Below, one piece after another: positions 20,318 through 30,599 of a DNA stretch of 64,000 bases. Under the pieces are notes generated by a model. It had not been told where the DNA came from, made no database searches, and worked only from the letters and a program-made list of their open reading frames with translations. The stretch spans positions 81,631 to 145,630 of the forward strand of contig VCMS01000132.1 of the NCBI GenBank assembly GCA_022539475.1, in the 5' to 3' direction. How positions within the stretch are numbered: position 1 is the first letter of the stretch; each line of letters starts with the position of its first letter. The position numbers and the translations under genes were made by a program. This stretch comes from Gracilaria domingensis. Taxonomy: Eukaryota > Rhodophyta > Florideophyceae > Gracilariales > Gracilariaceae.

Positions 20318-23300
20318 AGGAGCGGCTTGAGGCGAGCCGCCCCTCTGAGGATACTAGCCTCACCGCCAAAGGTGAACAAGTTCTCCCAAGGGAATTTGAG
20401 AAGCCTTTGGATACTCAACCGCCGAAGCCACAGGACGAAGACAGAAGTTTGGACCAGTGGTGTGACGAAATGGAAGCCGAAGGGGATACGCCAGTTTGTA
20501 TCCTGCGGAAGGAGAACTATAAAGTTAGACACACCATTGGAATAACTGCCTCGAGGACACGGGTCGTGACCAGCGTCCTGGACACTGGGGCAGGACCAAA
20601 CTTGGTTCATCCGAAGGTTTTACCGGCTGGTTGGGAGGGTGTGGTGAAGGTTAGAAAGACTCCAAGGGTGACAGATGCATCAAAACGACCGATGGATATT
20701 AAAGGAATCATTCCTCTCTGCCTCCAGATTGGTGACCTTCGGGTCCGTACTTGGTTCCTTGTGTGTCCTACCTTAGGTGCAGAATGTCTCCTTGGGACGT
20801 CCTTCATCGACCGATACGTGAAGGCAATCTACCCCGGCCTCCGGAAAGTTTCCTTCTACCGCACCCGTCCAGTGGCGATTATCGGTTCCAAATCTGGTCC
20901 CGACGCCAACCCACGTCGCCCTCCGCTGGCGAAGAATACCGTTTCCAATAAGGTTCGGTTATCCCGGGCGATAACGATACCGCCCATGACGCAGGTCGCC
21001 GCTTTGGCTCACTGCGAAACCTCTGGTCTGGTGACGATTCAGAATCACCCGAAGACGATTCAGCGTCACCTTTCTTTGATGGCCAATGGAATCATGGATT
21101 GCAGACCGAAGGTTCCCTTTTTGGTTAATATGAGCAACTTCCGGGACCGCCCGGTACGCTTACCAAAAGGTACTGTCATCGGTATTGCACTACCAGCTCC
21201 AATGGCTATCATGGAAACCTCATGGGATGAACTCACCCCCAATGACGACGAGGACGTCGAGACTTGGGAGGGGGAGGTAAACCTTGGAGAGGAATTCGAA
21301 TCGTACCGTCCACAGGTTATCGAGCTTCTCCGAGAATTCAAATGCATGTGGTCTGGCCAATTGGGAGAGATTCGGGCTACGAAACACCGAATAGACCTTA
21401 AGGATGACGCTAAGCCGGTGTACCAACATCCATACCGTACAGGCCTTAAGGGACGCGAGATCGTAGCGGAGCAACTGGCGAAGATGCGTAACGCTAACGT
21501 CATCGAGCCAGCGCCACCGCACGAATCCCAATGGGCTAGTCCTTTCGTTCTCGCGGCGAAGAAGGACGGGTCCGTAAGGTTTTGCATTGACTACCGAAGG
21601 TTGAACGCGATGACCAAACGGGACAGTTATCCAATTCCTAGAATGGACGATTGTCTCGATTCCTTAGGTGAAGCAACGGTATTCACCACGCTGGATGCCA
21701 ATTGGGGCTATTGGCAGATACCACTGGACGACGACGCGAAGCCCCTCACGACGTTCACAACCCACGAAGGATTGTTCCGTTTTACACGGATGCCATTTGG
21801 TTTGATGAACGCACCGGCTACCTTCCAACGGGCAATGGATATAATACTATCCAGAGTGAAATAGAAGTTTGCCTTGGTTTATCTGGACGACGTAATTATA
21901 TTTTCGAAAACCGTTCGGGAACATTTCACCCACGTGAGGTCAATCCTGAGGATTCTCCGTGAGGCTGGAATTACATTGAAGCTGCCGAAGTGCTTCTTTT
22001 TCCAGGCCTCAGTGGATTATCTTGGCCATGTGGTTCGTCCTGGAAAGCTTCAGGTCGCCAAAGGGACTACGGACGCTATCCGACTGGCGAAGCCACCGAG
22101 TACCCACACGGAGTTGCGCTCATTCCTTGGGCTTTGCAATGTATACCGTAGGTTTGTCCAAGGATTCTCAAGGATCGCGGCACCTCTGAATGACATGCTG
22201 AAGAAGGGTACGCCGTCGGAATTTGACTGCCTGACGGACGAACAGTACGAATCATTCCAAACCTTGAAGGATAAGCTATTGAATCCTCCCGTACTGGCAT
22301 TACCGAAGCCGGATAAACCATACATTTTGGACACTGACGCTTCCGATGGACAGATTGGATGTGTTCTCCTACAGGAACAGGAATCTCCGAAGGACTATCG
22401 ACCTATTGGTTACTGGAGTAGGACTCTGAACAGCGCCGAACGGAACTACAGCACTACCGAAAAGGAATGCCTTGCCATCGTTTGGGCAGTGCTGACCTTG
22501 AGGCCTTACCTCGAAGGAGTTCGCTTCACCATCAGGACAGATCACCACTCTCTCCGCTGGCTGTGGAATATGACGGACGCGTCCAGCAGGCTAGCCAGGT
22601 GGAGGCTACGGCTCTCTGAGTTCGAATATGATGTAACCTATAGACCTGGAGTGAAGCACCAATCGGCGGATGCACTGAGTCGCATCCTTACCGACGGAGA
22701 TGATGATACTTCTTTGGATGACGAAATACCAACACCAGATCTCGAAGGATACGAAACAGACCCTGAGGATGACTTCCTGCTGGCGACGGTACAGTGTACC
22801 GATGGAGAGGTAGACCCAACGGAAGTTTACTTAGTTGATTGGCCAACGGAATGTGAACATGAAGAACTGGACCTGGAGGTTAATGCAATTGTGCCTGAGG
22901 AAAAAGAGCTACTTCCCATCACGCTGGAAGACCTCCTACAGGCTCAGAAGAATGATGAGTTCTGTAAAGAAAAGGCAGAGCTCGTCGGAACCAAGGGATG
23001 CCTCTTTGACGTCGACCGATTCGGACTACTTTGCCGAAGGTCTCCACTAGATGGTTCTATCCAAAAGGTTATTCCCAAGTCCCTTCAGGCTCGATTCCTC
23101 TATTTGGCACACTATCCACGGTTTGCTGGTCATCCTGGAGGTAGTCGGATGTATCAAACCCTTAGGAAGCATTTTTACTATCCGTTTATGGCTAATGACC
23201 TTTGGAACACGGCGAAGACCTGTGCTTCGTGCGCAAAGGTTCGTGGAACTCGAGCGCGCCATCAGGCTAAGCTCAAATTGTTCCCAGCTGCTGGACCATT

Positions 23301-24825
23301 GGAATTTATCGCGATGGATATCCTCGGGCCACTCCCGAAGTCAGTACATGGGAACCAGTTCATCCTGGTTGTCACCGACAGGTTTACCAAAACCACAAGG
23401 GCTATCCCGCTCAAGAACACTACCGCAACGGATGTGGCAATGGCGTTCCTTACGCACTGGGTTTATCCTTATGGATTGCCCCTCTATCTCCTGACGGATA
23501 ATGGTAGTCAGTTCGTGTCGAAGTTCTTTTCGCACGTCTGTGCTACCTTAGGTATCAAGCATGTCACGACGACAGCTTATCATCCGCAGACCAATGGACA
23601 GGCCGAGCGGTTCAATAAAACGCTGGTTAACCGTTTGGTACACTACACCGCTGAGCACCAATTAGATTGGGACGACTATGTTGAACCATTGGTTTATGCT
23701 TACAACAATCAGGTGCACAAATCCACTGGTACCACTCCATTTGATCTCACTTTGACTCGGCAGCCATTACCATTGGCAGTGGATGTGAAGTCCTCTTGGT
23801 TCCTTCAGGACATCACCGAAGGCATGACTCCAACGCAGGCTAAACGATATGCACGCCGAAGGATTGATGATATACTCCACACAGCTCGCACCACGCTTAC
23901 GCGAGCCCAGCTCAGGTACAAGGCAAACTTCGATAAAGCCGTTCGCTACACTCCTTCCTTCAAGGCTGGAACGATGGTCTACCTGGACAGGGCTCCCTCG
24001 GAGAAGCAATTGGATGAAATAGAACAAGCCTCGAGGAAACTACTTCCGAAGTCTACAGGACCTTACAAGGTCTTGCGTTCTACCTCCCACACGGTTGTGA
24101 TCGAGCGAGATGGCCTAGAGGACACGGTAACAGTTGACCGTGTTTCCGCTGCCCCGATGGTACCCGAAGAAGGAACGACACCCACTGTGGAAACGTCCCC
24201 CAACAGCGGTAACCAGCTACAGCCAGCGGCCAAGCCTCCGACTGACGAGGCGTGCTCTCCAATAGGTGACTGCCCATCAGGCACAGAGACTTCCAACGGT
24301 TCCCCCTACGCTCCTGCTAAGAACGCTCCAAGCGTCCCTCCCAGTGGCTCCATAACCGCCGGTTCTATTCCAGGATCTACGCCAAAGGTGGTAAGCGCGG
24401 ACCCCTCCGTGGGTCATACCATGCCGTTGGCAACTGCCAACGATAGCGAAAACGCCAGTGGTCGTGCCCCTTTGAATGAGATGGACCTCCCAGAGGAGGA
24501 GTTCACACCTTTGGATGACAGTCTCGCCATGGGAACAGAGCGCTCTGCGCCGGAAGTCCAACCGGATCCGTCTGGCTTTGGTCCATTGGATACAATGGAT
24601 TTGCCAGAAGAGGTCTTACCGAAGGAGTATGTCGTCGACCACATTGTCTCCGCTGGTATCGATGACGACGGTAATGTCATCTACAAGGTCCGATGGTACG
24701 GTTATCCACCGGAGTTTGATCAGTGGGAGCCAAGGGAGCACATCCCTGAGAACTTTATCCGAAGGTTTTGGAAGAAACAGGGGCGCACGGAGCGCGCCTT
24801 TAAGGAGGGAGCGTATGACCCGTAG
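20221..24825 (+). pseudogene. Gypsy-A pol: protease, reverse transcriptase, RNase H, integrase, chromodomain; one in-frame TAG
   Basis: The pol frame is -1 to gag and opens at 20221, overlapping gag for 97 nt, so expression needs a -1 frameshift. Domains: aspartic protease with DTGA at 20581 and LLGTSFIDRY; RT with SPFVLAAKKDGSVRFCIDYR, FTTLDANWGYWQIPLDDDA, FRFTRMPFGLMNAPATFQRA and YLDD at 21880-21891; RNase H with ILDTDASDGQIGCVL and NYSTTEKECLAIVWAV; integrase zinc-binding HHCC (about 23105-23230) and catalytic D, D, E in MDILGPL, LTDNGSQF and NGQAERFN; and a chromodomain at about 24627-24790 (YKVRWYGYPPEFDQWEPREH). The only lesion is TAG 21862-21864, six codons before YLDD, where relatives carry tryptophan. 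An acidic Pro/Ser-rich linker precedes the chromodomain. Confidence 0.93.
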
Positions 24826-25242
24826 GACACTACGCCACACTGTCCAGAATGGAAACCATTGCCACCGGCTAACATTTTCAGCGGATGTTTTCGCTATCCG
24901 CAATCTTAACCATCGACTTAACTGGCTAACCAGCCTAACGCGCTAAACCATTGGCATGCTTACTGCGCGCGTCCCGCCTGCAACGGCGCGCGGCGAGCCA
25001 AAAAATCCACTGGTTATTGCGACAATTTTTTGAAATGGCTTGCCACTCGGTTTCTGGGCCGAAAACAAAGATTTGGCCGTATCTCGGCTTCTAGACAGCG
25101 CAGCGGCAAGCCAATATCAGATTCGGAATGTCTGGAATGTGGCTGCAACCGCCTGATTTCGCACGTTTTCGAAAGACGCACGGTGGTCGTGCGGCGGCGC
25201 GCGGGGAAGCCTGTGGCGCATTCTAAAAAATCAAGCATTTAC
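24826..25242. other. Gypsy-A spacer between pol and the antisense gene
   Basis: About 420 bp of GC-rich DNA with no convincing frame on either strand. It separates the convergent 3' ends of pol (plus) and the antisense gene (minus), so it could serve as the termination zone for both transcripts. Confidence 0.5.
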
Positions 25243-25248
25243 TTTATT
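25243..25248 (-). terminator. AATAAA poly(A) signal for the antisense gene
   Basis: AATAAA on the minus strand lies 234 bp beyond the antisense stop codon and overlaps the stop of an alternative minus-strand frame (25771-25244). Its placement fits a 3' UTR of the antisense transcript. Experimental 3' ends are lacking. Confidence 0.45.
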
Positions 25249-25481
25249 TGATGAACCCACGACGCTGGCGATCACTTGACAAACTTGTACAACGCGTCGT
25301 GCCTGGTTGCCGGCTTGACAGTGCCACATTGGCCACCGCCGGTATTTCTTCGCCCTCTGCTGGCTCATATATGCGTCGTTGTAATTCCCAAGAAGGGAAC
25401 GTACCGCAGTCCTGCGAGGGACACCAGGGAATTGTAGCAACGTGCTGACGCGTGCGCACTTCTTCAGTGCAAACTACAACC

Positions 25482-27710
25482 TCAAACATTGTCTGTTTCG
25501 TGCCTATCGCCGTCGGTGGGATTGTCTTCAGCAACCCGTTGACCTGATTCAGGACGCCCACGACGACGGATTCTGTGCGCTGCGGGTGGCAAGGCACCGC
25601 CAACTGAAGGCGCCTTAGCCCGTTGTGGAGCGCCATCAGACTGCCGAAGGCGTTTGAACGGACCACCCCGTGGTGGTACAGCAACATTATCGGGCATTGT
25701 ATCTGGCGCATCGGAGCCTTCGGAATCGGACATCGTCGTAACGACTTCCTGAACTCGACGGTCGAAACCATTCATGATGGTTTTGTTGAGCTGAGCTTCG
25801 TTCTGCTCCAAAACTCTTTCAATGTTTTGCTTGAGTCGCTGCGCGTTCTCGCGAGCGACTTTTGCTAGATCCTTCCCTAGCTCTTGCGTCTCTCCGACTA
25901 GCGCTTCGTACCTCTTGGACCGACGCAGCCATGAACGCGCGGACAGGGCGACGGCCCCTAGCCTCCAGTGCCCACTATAACCTCGGTTTAACATCTCAGC
26001 ACTGAGCGTTTTGAATGCGGCGAAGTTGTGCTCCTCCAGGAAGGTCGAGGTACTGGGGACTATGTCAAGAGCAGGACCAGAAGCGAATACCAATACCTCC
26101 CTCTCGACAGCACAGATTCTCCCCGCTGACTCGTTGCGAGGCAAGCCCCGTGGAAGTACTACGAGAGAGCGATCGTGCACCGCGGCCGCATTTGCCACAG
26201 GAATGATTTGAGATGATTCAACCGGCATATCCCCCGCGTTCTCCATATGAGCTGGTTCCTCTTCTGAGACGACCATTGTAACAGTGTCGGCAGTGTCAGA
26301 GACTCTCTGTAGGCATGATCGCGCTGGTTCTACGTTTGTTGCGCTTCCGACTCCGAAGAGCATAGCTGGAAGTGGTTTTAGAGGACTATCGGACATGAGA
26401 CATGCGCCCACAAACCCCCTGCCTCGTGGAAAATAGTCAGGTACGACTATTCGACGTACCATTACTGGCGCTGTCCTAACGGGAAATGCGGAGTACGCTC
26501 TTCCGTCATCTTCTCCAGCTGGGTGGCGCGGGATTCTCTCGAAGCGGTCTTGTTCGTAGCTATACCAAAGGAAACCAGGCGTGGACGACCATTGAACACG
26601 GCATACGTAATCTAGCAGCTCCTCTACGCGAATAGGTGGATATTCCGTGCCACGAACGATATTTTGTATCCCCAGACCGCGCAGATACTTTATCAACATC
26701 CGTGGAAGCGGAACGAGGCGACCGCAAGGGCTGAAAAAGTCGTTCGTGTTGCTCCACACTCTCCAGTCTTTGGTGCGCACGTTGCAACGGACACCGTACT
26801 GGCAGGTGTCCAAGAAGGCCATAAGGACAAAAACTGCCCACTCCACGGTAAGGACCTGCCAGGTAAGCCAGTTCCGTCGATCGGTTGGTTGCAGAATTAA
26901 TTGTCGCGAGTGATAAGCGACTAGCGGTGGGGTAGGGACTACCAAGAGGTTGGAAACCCTCCAGAACTCCTCCCATTCTGGATCATCAAATAGAGGCAGC
27001 CGTGGGTACAGTCCGATCCTGTCAGGCGCTTCCATGTCATGGAACTCAACTTGGTGCCAACAAAATAGGTACTGAAGATTGGTCCGCATTCTACTATCTG
27101 GCTCAGCCATGTCGTTCCAGTAGACACGGTCTACCATCCAATACATTTTATCATACGGAGGTAGAAAGGCCATCAAGCCTAAGAGATTGTGTTGCGGTGG
27201 AGGAAAAGGCACCGACGGATCTGAGAACTCGCCGTACAACCCCCAGAGTATAGAGTTGACGCGGCGCTGGTAGTCCTCCTCGGCCAGGGTTCGGACATAC
27301 TCCATATCGGTGAACACACCACCGTTACAGGTCGGAACCGTTCGGGCGTTCACGGGCATATGCACCCAGCGCTGGAGCCAGGCGACCTGGAGCGACTTTT
27401 TAGGACCGCGAGTGACCTCAGGGATGGCGGCGAAGCGGCGGGCGTCGAAGAAGTCAGCCTGTTGGCTCATATAATGTTGAACGGTGTAGGGCATGTTGGC
27501 GGTTCGGCTACACATCGGACCTCTGCCTACGGTGTGATCAAACGCATCGCCGGGACGAACGCCACTCCCCGTAGGTTGGCCGGTATACATCCCAGTTGCC
27601 GTAGAAACGCCACTAGAATCTGGTGCGAAGGGTACGTTCGACGGAAGGCGAGGCACCGATACATCGTCGTACTGGCCAGGAGTGAATAGATCGCCACCAA
27701 TGGAAGCCAT
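25482..27710 (-). CDS. Long antisense accessory gene of Gypsy-A (742 aa, unknown function)
   Basis: An uninterrupted 742-codon frame opposite to gag/pol, with an ATG at 27710 in a good context (GAAGATGGC). Layout: a Ser/Gly/Thr/Pro-rich N-terminus (about 1-60); a globular-looking core rich in Trp, Tyr and Pro (about 90-440, e.g. NLLGLMAFLPPYDKMYWMVD, MRTNLQYLFCWHQVEFHD, VLTVEWAVFVLMAFLDTCQY); a variable middle; a probable coiled coil (about 600-655, ENAQRLKQNIERVLEQNEAQL); and an acidic then basic tail with KRLR and an AT-hook-like RRRGRP (about 716-721), suggesting nuclear or DNA contact. No domain family recognised. It is not an env: no signal peptide or C-terminal membrane anchor is evident. 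It lacks stops although the sense genes have two. Its promoter must lie in 27711-28226 or beyond, i.e. antisense from the 3' LTR. Confidence 0.85.
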   Translation of the reverse strand: MASIGGDLFTPGQYDDVSVPRLPSNVPFAPDSSGVSTATGMYTGQPTGSGVRPGDAFDHTVGRGPMCSRTANMPYTVQHYMSQQADFFDARRFAAIPEVTRGPKKSLQVAWLQRWVHMPVNARTVPTCNGGVFTDMEYVRTLAEEDYQRRVNSILWGLYGEFSDPSVPFPPPQHNLLGLMAFLPPYDKMYWMVDRVYWNDMAEPDSRMRTNLQYLFCWHQVEFHDMEAPDRIGLYPRLPLFDDPEWEEFWRVSNLLVVPTPPLVAYHSRQLILQPTDRRNWLTWQVLTVEWAVFVLMAFLDTCQYGVRCNVRTKDWRVWSNTNDFFSPCGRLVPLPRMLIKYLRGLGIQNIVRGTEYPPIRVEELLDYVCRVQWSSTPGFLWYSYEQDRFERIPRHPAGEDDGRAYSAFPVRTAPVMVRRIVVPDYFPRGRGFVGACLMSDSPLKPLPAMLFGVGSATNVEPARSCLQRVSDTADTVTMVVSEEEPAHMENAGDMPVESSQIIPVANAAAVHDRSLVVLPRGLPRNESAGRICAVEREVLVFASGPALDIVPSTSTFLEEHNFAAFKTLSAEMLNRGYSGHWRLGAVALSARSWLRRSKRYEALVGETQELGKDLAKVARENAQRLKQNIERVLEQNEAQLNKTIMNGFDRRVQEVVTTMSDSEGSDAPDTMPDNVAVPPRGGPFKRLRQSDGAPQRAKAPSVGGALPPAAHRIRRRGRPESGQRVAEDNPTDGDRHETDNV

Positions 27711-27747
27711 CTTCTCCAGTGTTGGTACTGCCGGGACGTCAGCGTCT

Positions 27748-27757
27748 AGGGGGGGGG
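27748..27757 (+). other. Polypurine tract of Gypsy-A
   Basis: A purine run of A followed by nine G, then CTG, lies immediately 5' of the 3' LTR, the standard plus-strand primer position. Confidence 0.8.
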
Positions 27758-27760
27758 CTG

Positions 27761-28226
27761 TGTAGTATTATGAGCCTTAAGTTGGTTTCCGGATGGTCAG
27801 TCATCGCTGGTGTGTGCAGGAGTGGCCCATCAGTGGTGCACGTGGGCCCTTGCCGGCCCCCATATGCCTATTTATTTTTACTTGTATTATTTGTACCATA
27901 GGTAGTATAGTTAGTACACGTGTTGCACTGCGTTACAGTGCACCACTCCAGAGGTTGAGGCGCCTCGCAGCCGATATTTGGGCCGCTCGAGCTGCGCCTC
28001 CCTCCTGTGGTAAAGTCAGAGACCCTCTTGGCAACTACTTGACCCTCAGGTTAGTAAGTACCAACACCATTCAGGTTTTCAAGCCATCGCTACGTCGCTC
28101 GCCCTTTCCTGCAGGCACGACAGGTAGCGCTCGCCCATTGCACCTCCTTACCAGTGGTCTCGCCGTTGGCCCTCATCCTTTGGACCATTCCTCCCCGTGG
28201 TTAGTGACCCGTGCCACTATACTACA
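27761..28226 (+). repeat. 3' LTR of Gypsy-A (466 bp)
   Basis: Matches the 5' LTR over its full length with one difference (C at 28005 against T at 17790). It is followed by the TCCTC target duplication. It also lies directly upstream of the antisense gene and may provide its promoter. Confidence 0.97.
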
Positions 28227-28231
28227 TCCTC
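28227..28231. repeat. Target-site duplication TCCTC, right copy
   Basis: Pairs with TCCTC at 17541-17545 on the left of Gypsy-A. Confidence 0.95.
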
Positions 28232-28240
28232 GCTGAAGCA

Positions 28241-30590
28241 TCACTTCGGATCCTGGGACAACTTCTTTGTGTGCTCCCCGGACAGAATTGGGACAATCTC
28301 GTCGCCGTTGCTTACTTCCAATGCAAGCTCTACTACCTCGATCACAATGAAAGCAGTAAATTGAAACACACGAATTGGAGCTTTATCCTTCCCAGTCTCA
28401 GCACTACCGGCTTGGTTCTCGTGCCCACGAACCAACAGAGCAGCAGATTTCCCTATACAGCGGCAAGTCTTGTTGTTGCAGCAACACAAAGCTGGCGTAC
28501 AGTTGCACTCTAACGCTCGCACTTTCGCAGGACCGCTTCTAACTTGCGCTTTTTGCACTCAGCCTCACGCCGTAATTGATCAAAGAAGCGTTTTTCCTTC
28601 CTTTCCAAGGCAAGGCGTTCTGCAGTCTCGCGATCCTTAGCTCGCTGTTCTGCTTGTTACACTTTCCTTCGTTCTTTTTCTTCGGATTCACGTTGCGCTT
28701 CTTCGGGTTCCATCTTGCGAAGAGCCGAGTTCTCTCCATGTGTCACCCATTCCGCCGGCTGTCCAGCGCCAAAAAGTGTTCGCGGTTCATTTTTGGATAT
28801 CTGCACTGCATCCTCGTCGCTTTCCAGTTGAGGAATGAGTTTTATCAAGATTGAGTTCACAGTTTCTGCCTCCTTTAGCAAGGCAGAGAACTTTTTGATC
28901 TTCGTTGAGAACCACTACACCTGCGCCATCATGATTCCTTCCAGCTCGTGGAACGTGTCTCTGTCAGACTGACGTACACGAACCGTGCCAAGGGTTGAAA
29001 ATTCTTTGGATGCCTCCATTTTTGCTTCTTCTTTCTTAATCACAGCACTCTTCTCGTCTTTATAAGTCTTGAACTGGTCCAGAAAACGTCTGTTAAAAGG
29101 ACATGTATCTGATTTGTTGAGAACAGCTTTGACATCCGCCTTCGATATTTTTTCCCATGAGTAGACCGCACATGCAAGATTAAAGTTCACACTGTTTGTG
29201 TTCACACGGCCTTGCCGACAGAACTCATCCATAATGATCCTCATGTTGCTGCGGAACCTCCTGCTTATGAGCTGATCACATGGATGCGGGAAGTGAGAGG
29301 TATTCGCTCCGTTAATACATGCTTCAATTAGATGAGCAGCGTAGTAATCAACCCACTCTAAATCCTTCGTAGATCAGTGTCCATCCAAGAAGAGCAAGTA
29401 GAATGTTTTCTCCGGAATGTACCGTAACGCTGTGTCTTCAACATGCTTCCTATAAGAAATTTTTGCGGTTTGTGGAGCATGCGCGGATATTAATTGGACG
29501 CTTTTTCAAAAATTAGAGAGCGCTTGGTAGTGAAATAAATCAATAAAATCACGCCATACGGCCTCATCTAGGGTGTCAAAAGGAAAGACGATAAGAATAT
29601 AGAAGGAACATTGAAGGATAGTGTTGGTGGGACATGACACTCCTAATAGCATAACGTGCAACGAGAACAACCATAATGCACCCTCCAATGACACTCACAA
29701 AATTGAAAAAGTTGAAAATTTAATCTGCACCGTGTCAAAAAGGAGGTCTCGCGGAAGCCTGAACGAGTGTAGTGTGAGGGTCCGGCACATCCAAATTCCT
29801 TCATGTTACGTTCACAAAATTGAAAAAATTTCTCATAGGAGCTTTACCGAACATGGCATGAAAATGCCTTCCAAAAAAATATATTCGCTTACCTTGACTA
29901 TACCATCGGGATGGAACCAATTCGGCTTTCTGAATCGCGCTATAATTCCACACGGAGGTGCAATACACATCCCTTGCACTGGAGCCCACCAGTCGGAAGA
30001 CTTGCGTTTACCGGCTAAAATGAAGAATGGAGGTGCGATACGGCCTGGGGCGGAAACAGTAATGACAGCCATTATATGTTTGAATACTTCATAGCTTGAT
30101 TTGACCCAGCGAAGACCTCGTTTCTCGAGTTCGTAGCTGTGAAGGCTTTCCACCGCTTCCCGCTTAGGTGTTCCCCGCAGTTTTGTCAACATTTCAAATA
30201 CGGCTCGGCGATGTAAAAAACCCAGGGGGTAGCCTCCCAATGCGTTAAAGTACAGGAAAAAGGTCTCAACATGCTCATAAAAATGTGATGCGAGCTTTGC
30301 GTACTCTCTGTTCTCGACGAGCGTGAAGCAGATATCGCAATTCACTGCTCTGTATTTGCGTATAAAGTCATCGCTTGGAACACCGTTCTTAAATCCTGTT
30401 CTATAAGCCGCGGCAATGCGAGAGGGAACATGCTTGAACTTGTAGTGGTCTACCGCAAACCCAAGCTCTGCGGCAGTAATTAGTCGAGTTTAAATCATCT
30501 CACACTCTTCATCAGTCAATTAAAACGAAAAAACTGGATAGATTTCCATTATGAGTAAGTGTTAAAGGTCGTTAGCATTGTCCGCCGCTG
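28241..30590 (-). pseudogene. Pogo-like (DDE_1 type, Tc1/mariner superfamily) transposase remnant
   Basis: Reading leftward: an N-terminal helical block (LTDEECEMI, then ITAAELGFAVDHYKFKHVPS and IAAAYRTGFKNGVPSDDFIRK, about 30510-30360); the start of the DDE core (30345-29833) with SSYEVFKHIMAVITVSAPGR, IAPPFFILAGKRKSSDWW and a WFHPDGIVKVSEYIF-type block; degraded DDE sequence with DTLDEAVWRDFIDLFHYQAL (about 29570-29520); and a C-terminal part (29244-28915) with ADVKAVLNKSDTCPFNRRFL, like the 'GI.PFN' segment of pogo proteins. A Lys/Glu-rich coiled coil follows (28881-28600), then a Cys-rich tail (CNCTPALCCCNNKTCRC). At least four frame breaks or stops. No terminal inverted repeats were found. 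Gypsy-A inserted 14 bp beyond its stop. Confidence 0.6.
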
Positions 30591-30599
30591 CCATTTTGA

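Larger units (their letters stand above)
17546..28226 (+). mobile_element. Gypsy-A: complete Ty3/Gypsy chromovirus (10,681 bp)
   Basis: Complete element: TCCTC duplication, 466-bp LTRs, primer-binding site, gag, pol (protease-RT-RNase H-integrase-chromodomain), a 2.9-kb 3' region with a long antisense reading frame, polypurine tract, LTR. The two LTRs differ at one base only (T at 17790, C at 28005), so integration was recent. The domain order with RT before integrase and a C-terminal chromodomain defines a chromovirus. Internal genes nevertheless carry two nonsense codons (19169-19171 TGA, 21862-21864 TAG), so this copy cannot make a full-length Gag-Pol without recoding or help in trans. It landed beside the pogo-like transposase remnant. 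Confidence 0.97.

Noticed and set aside
21066..21587. 173-codon minus-strand frame opposite the RT of Gypsy-A
   Set aside because: A shadow of the RT coding frame; no independent evidence.
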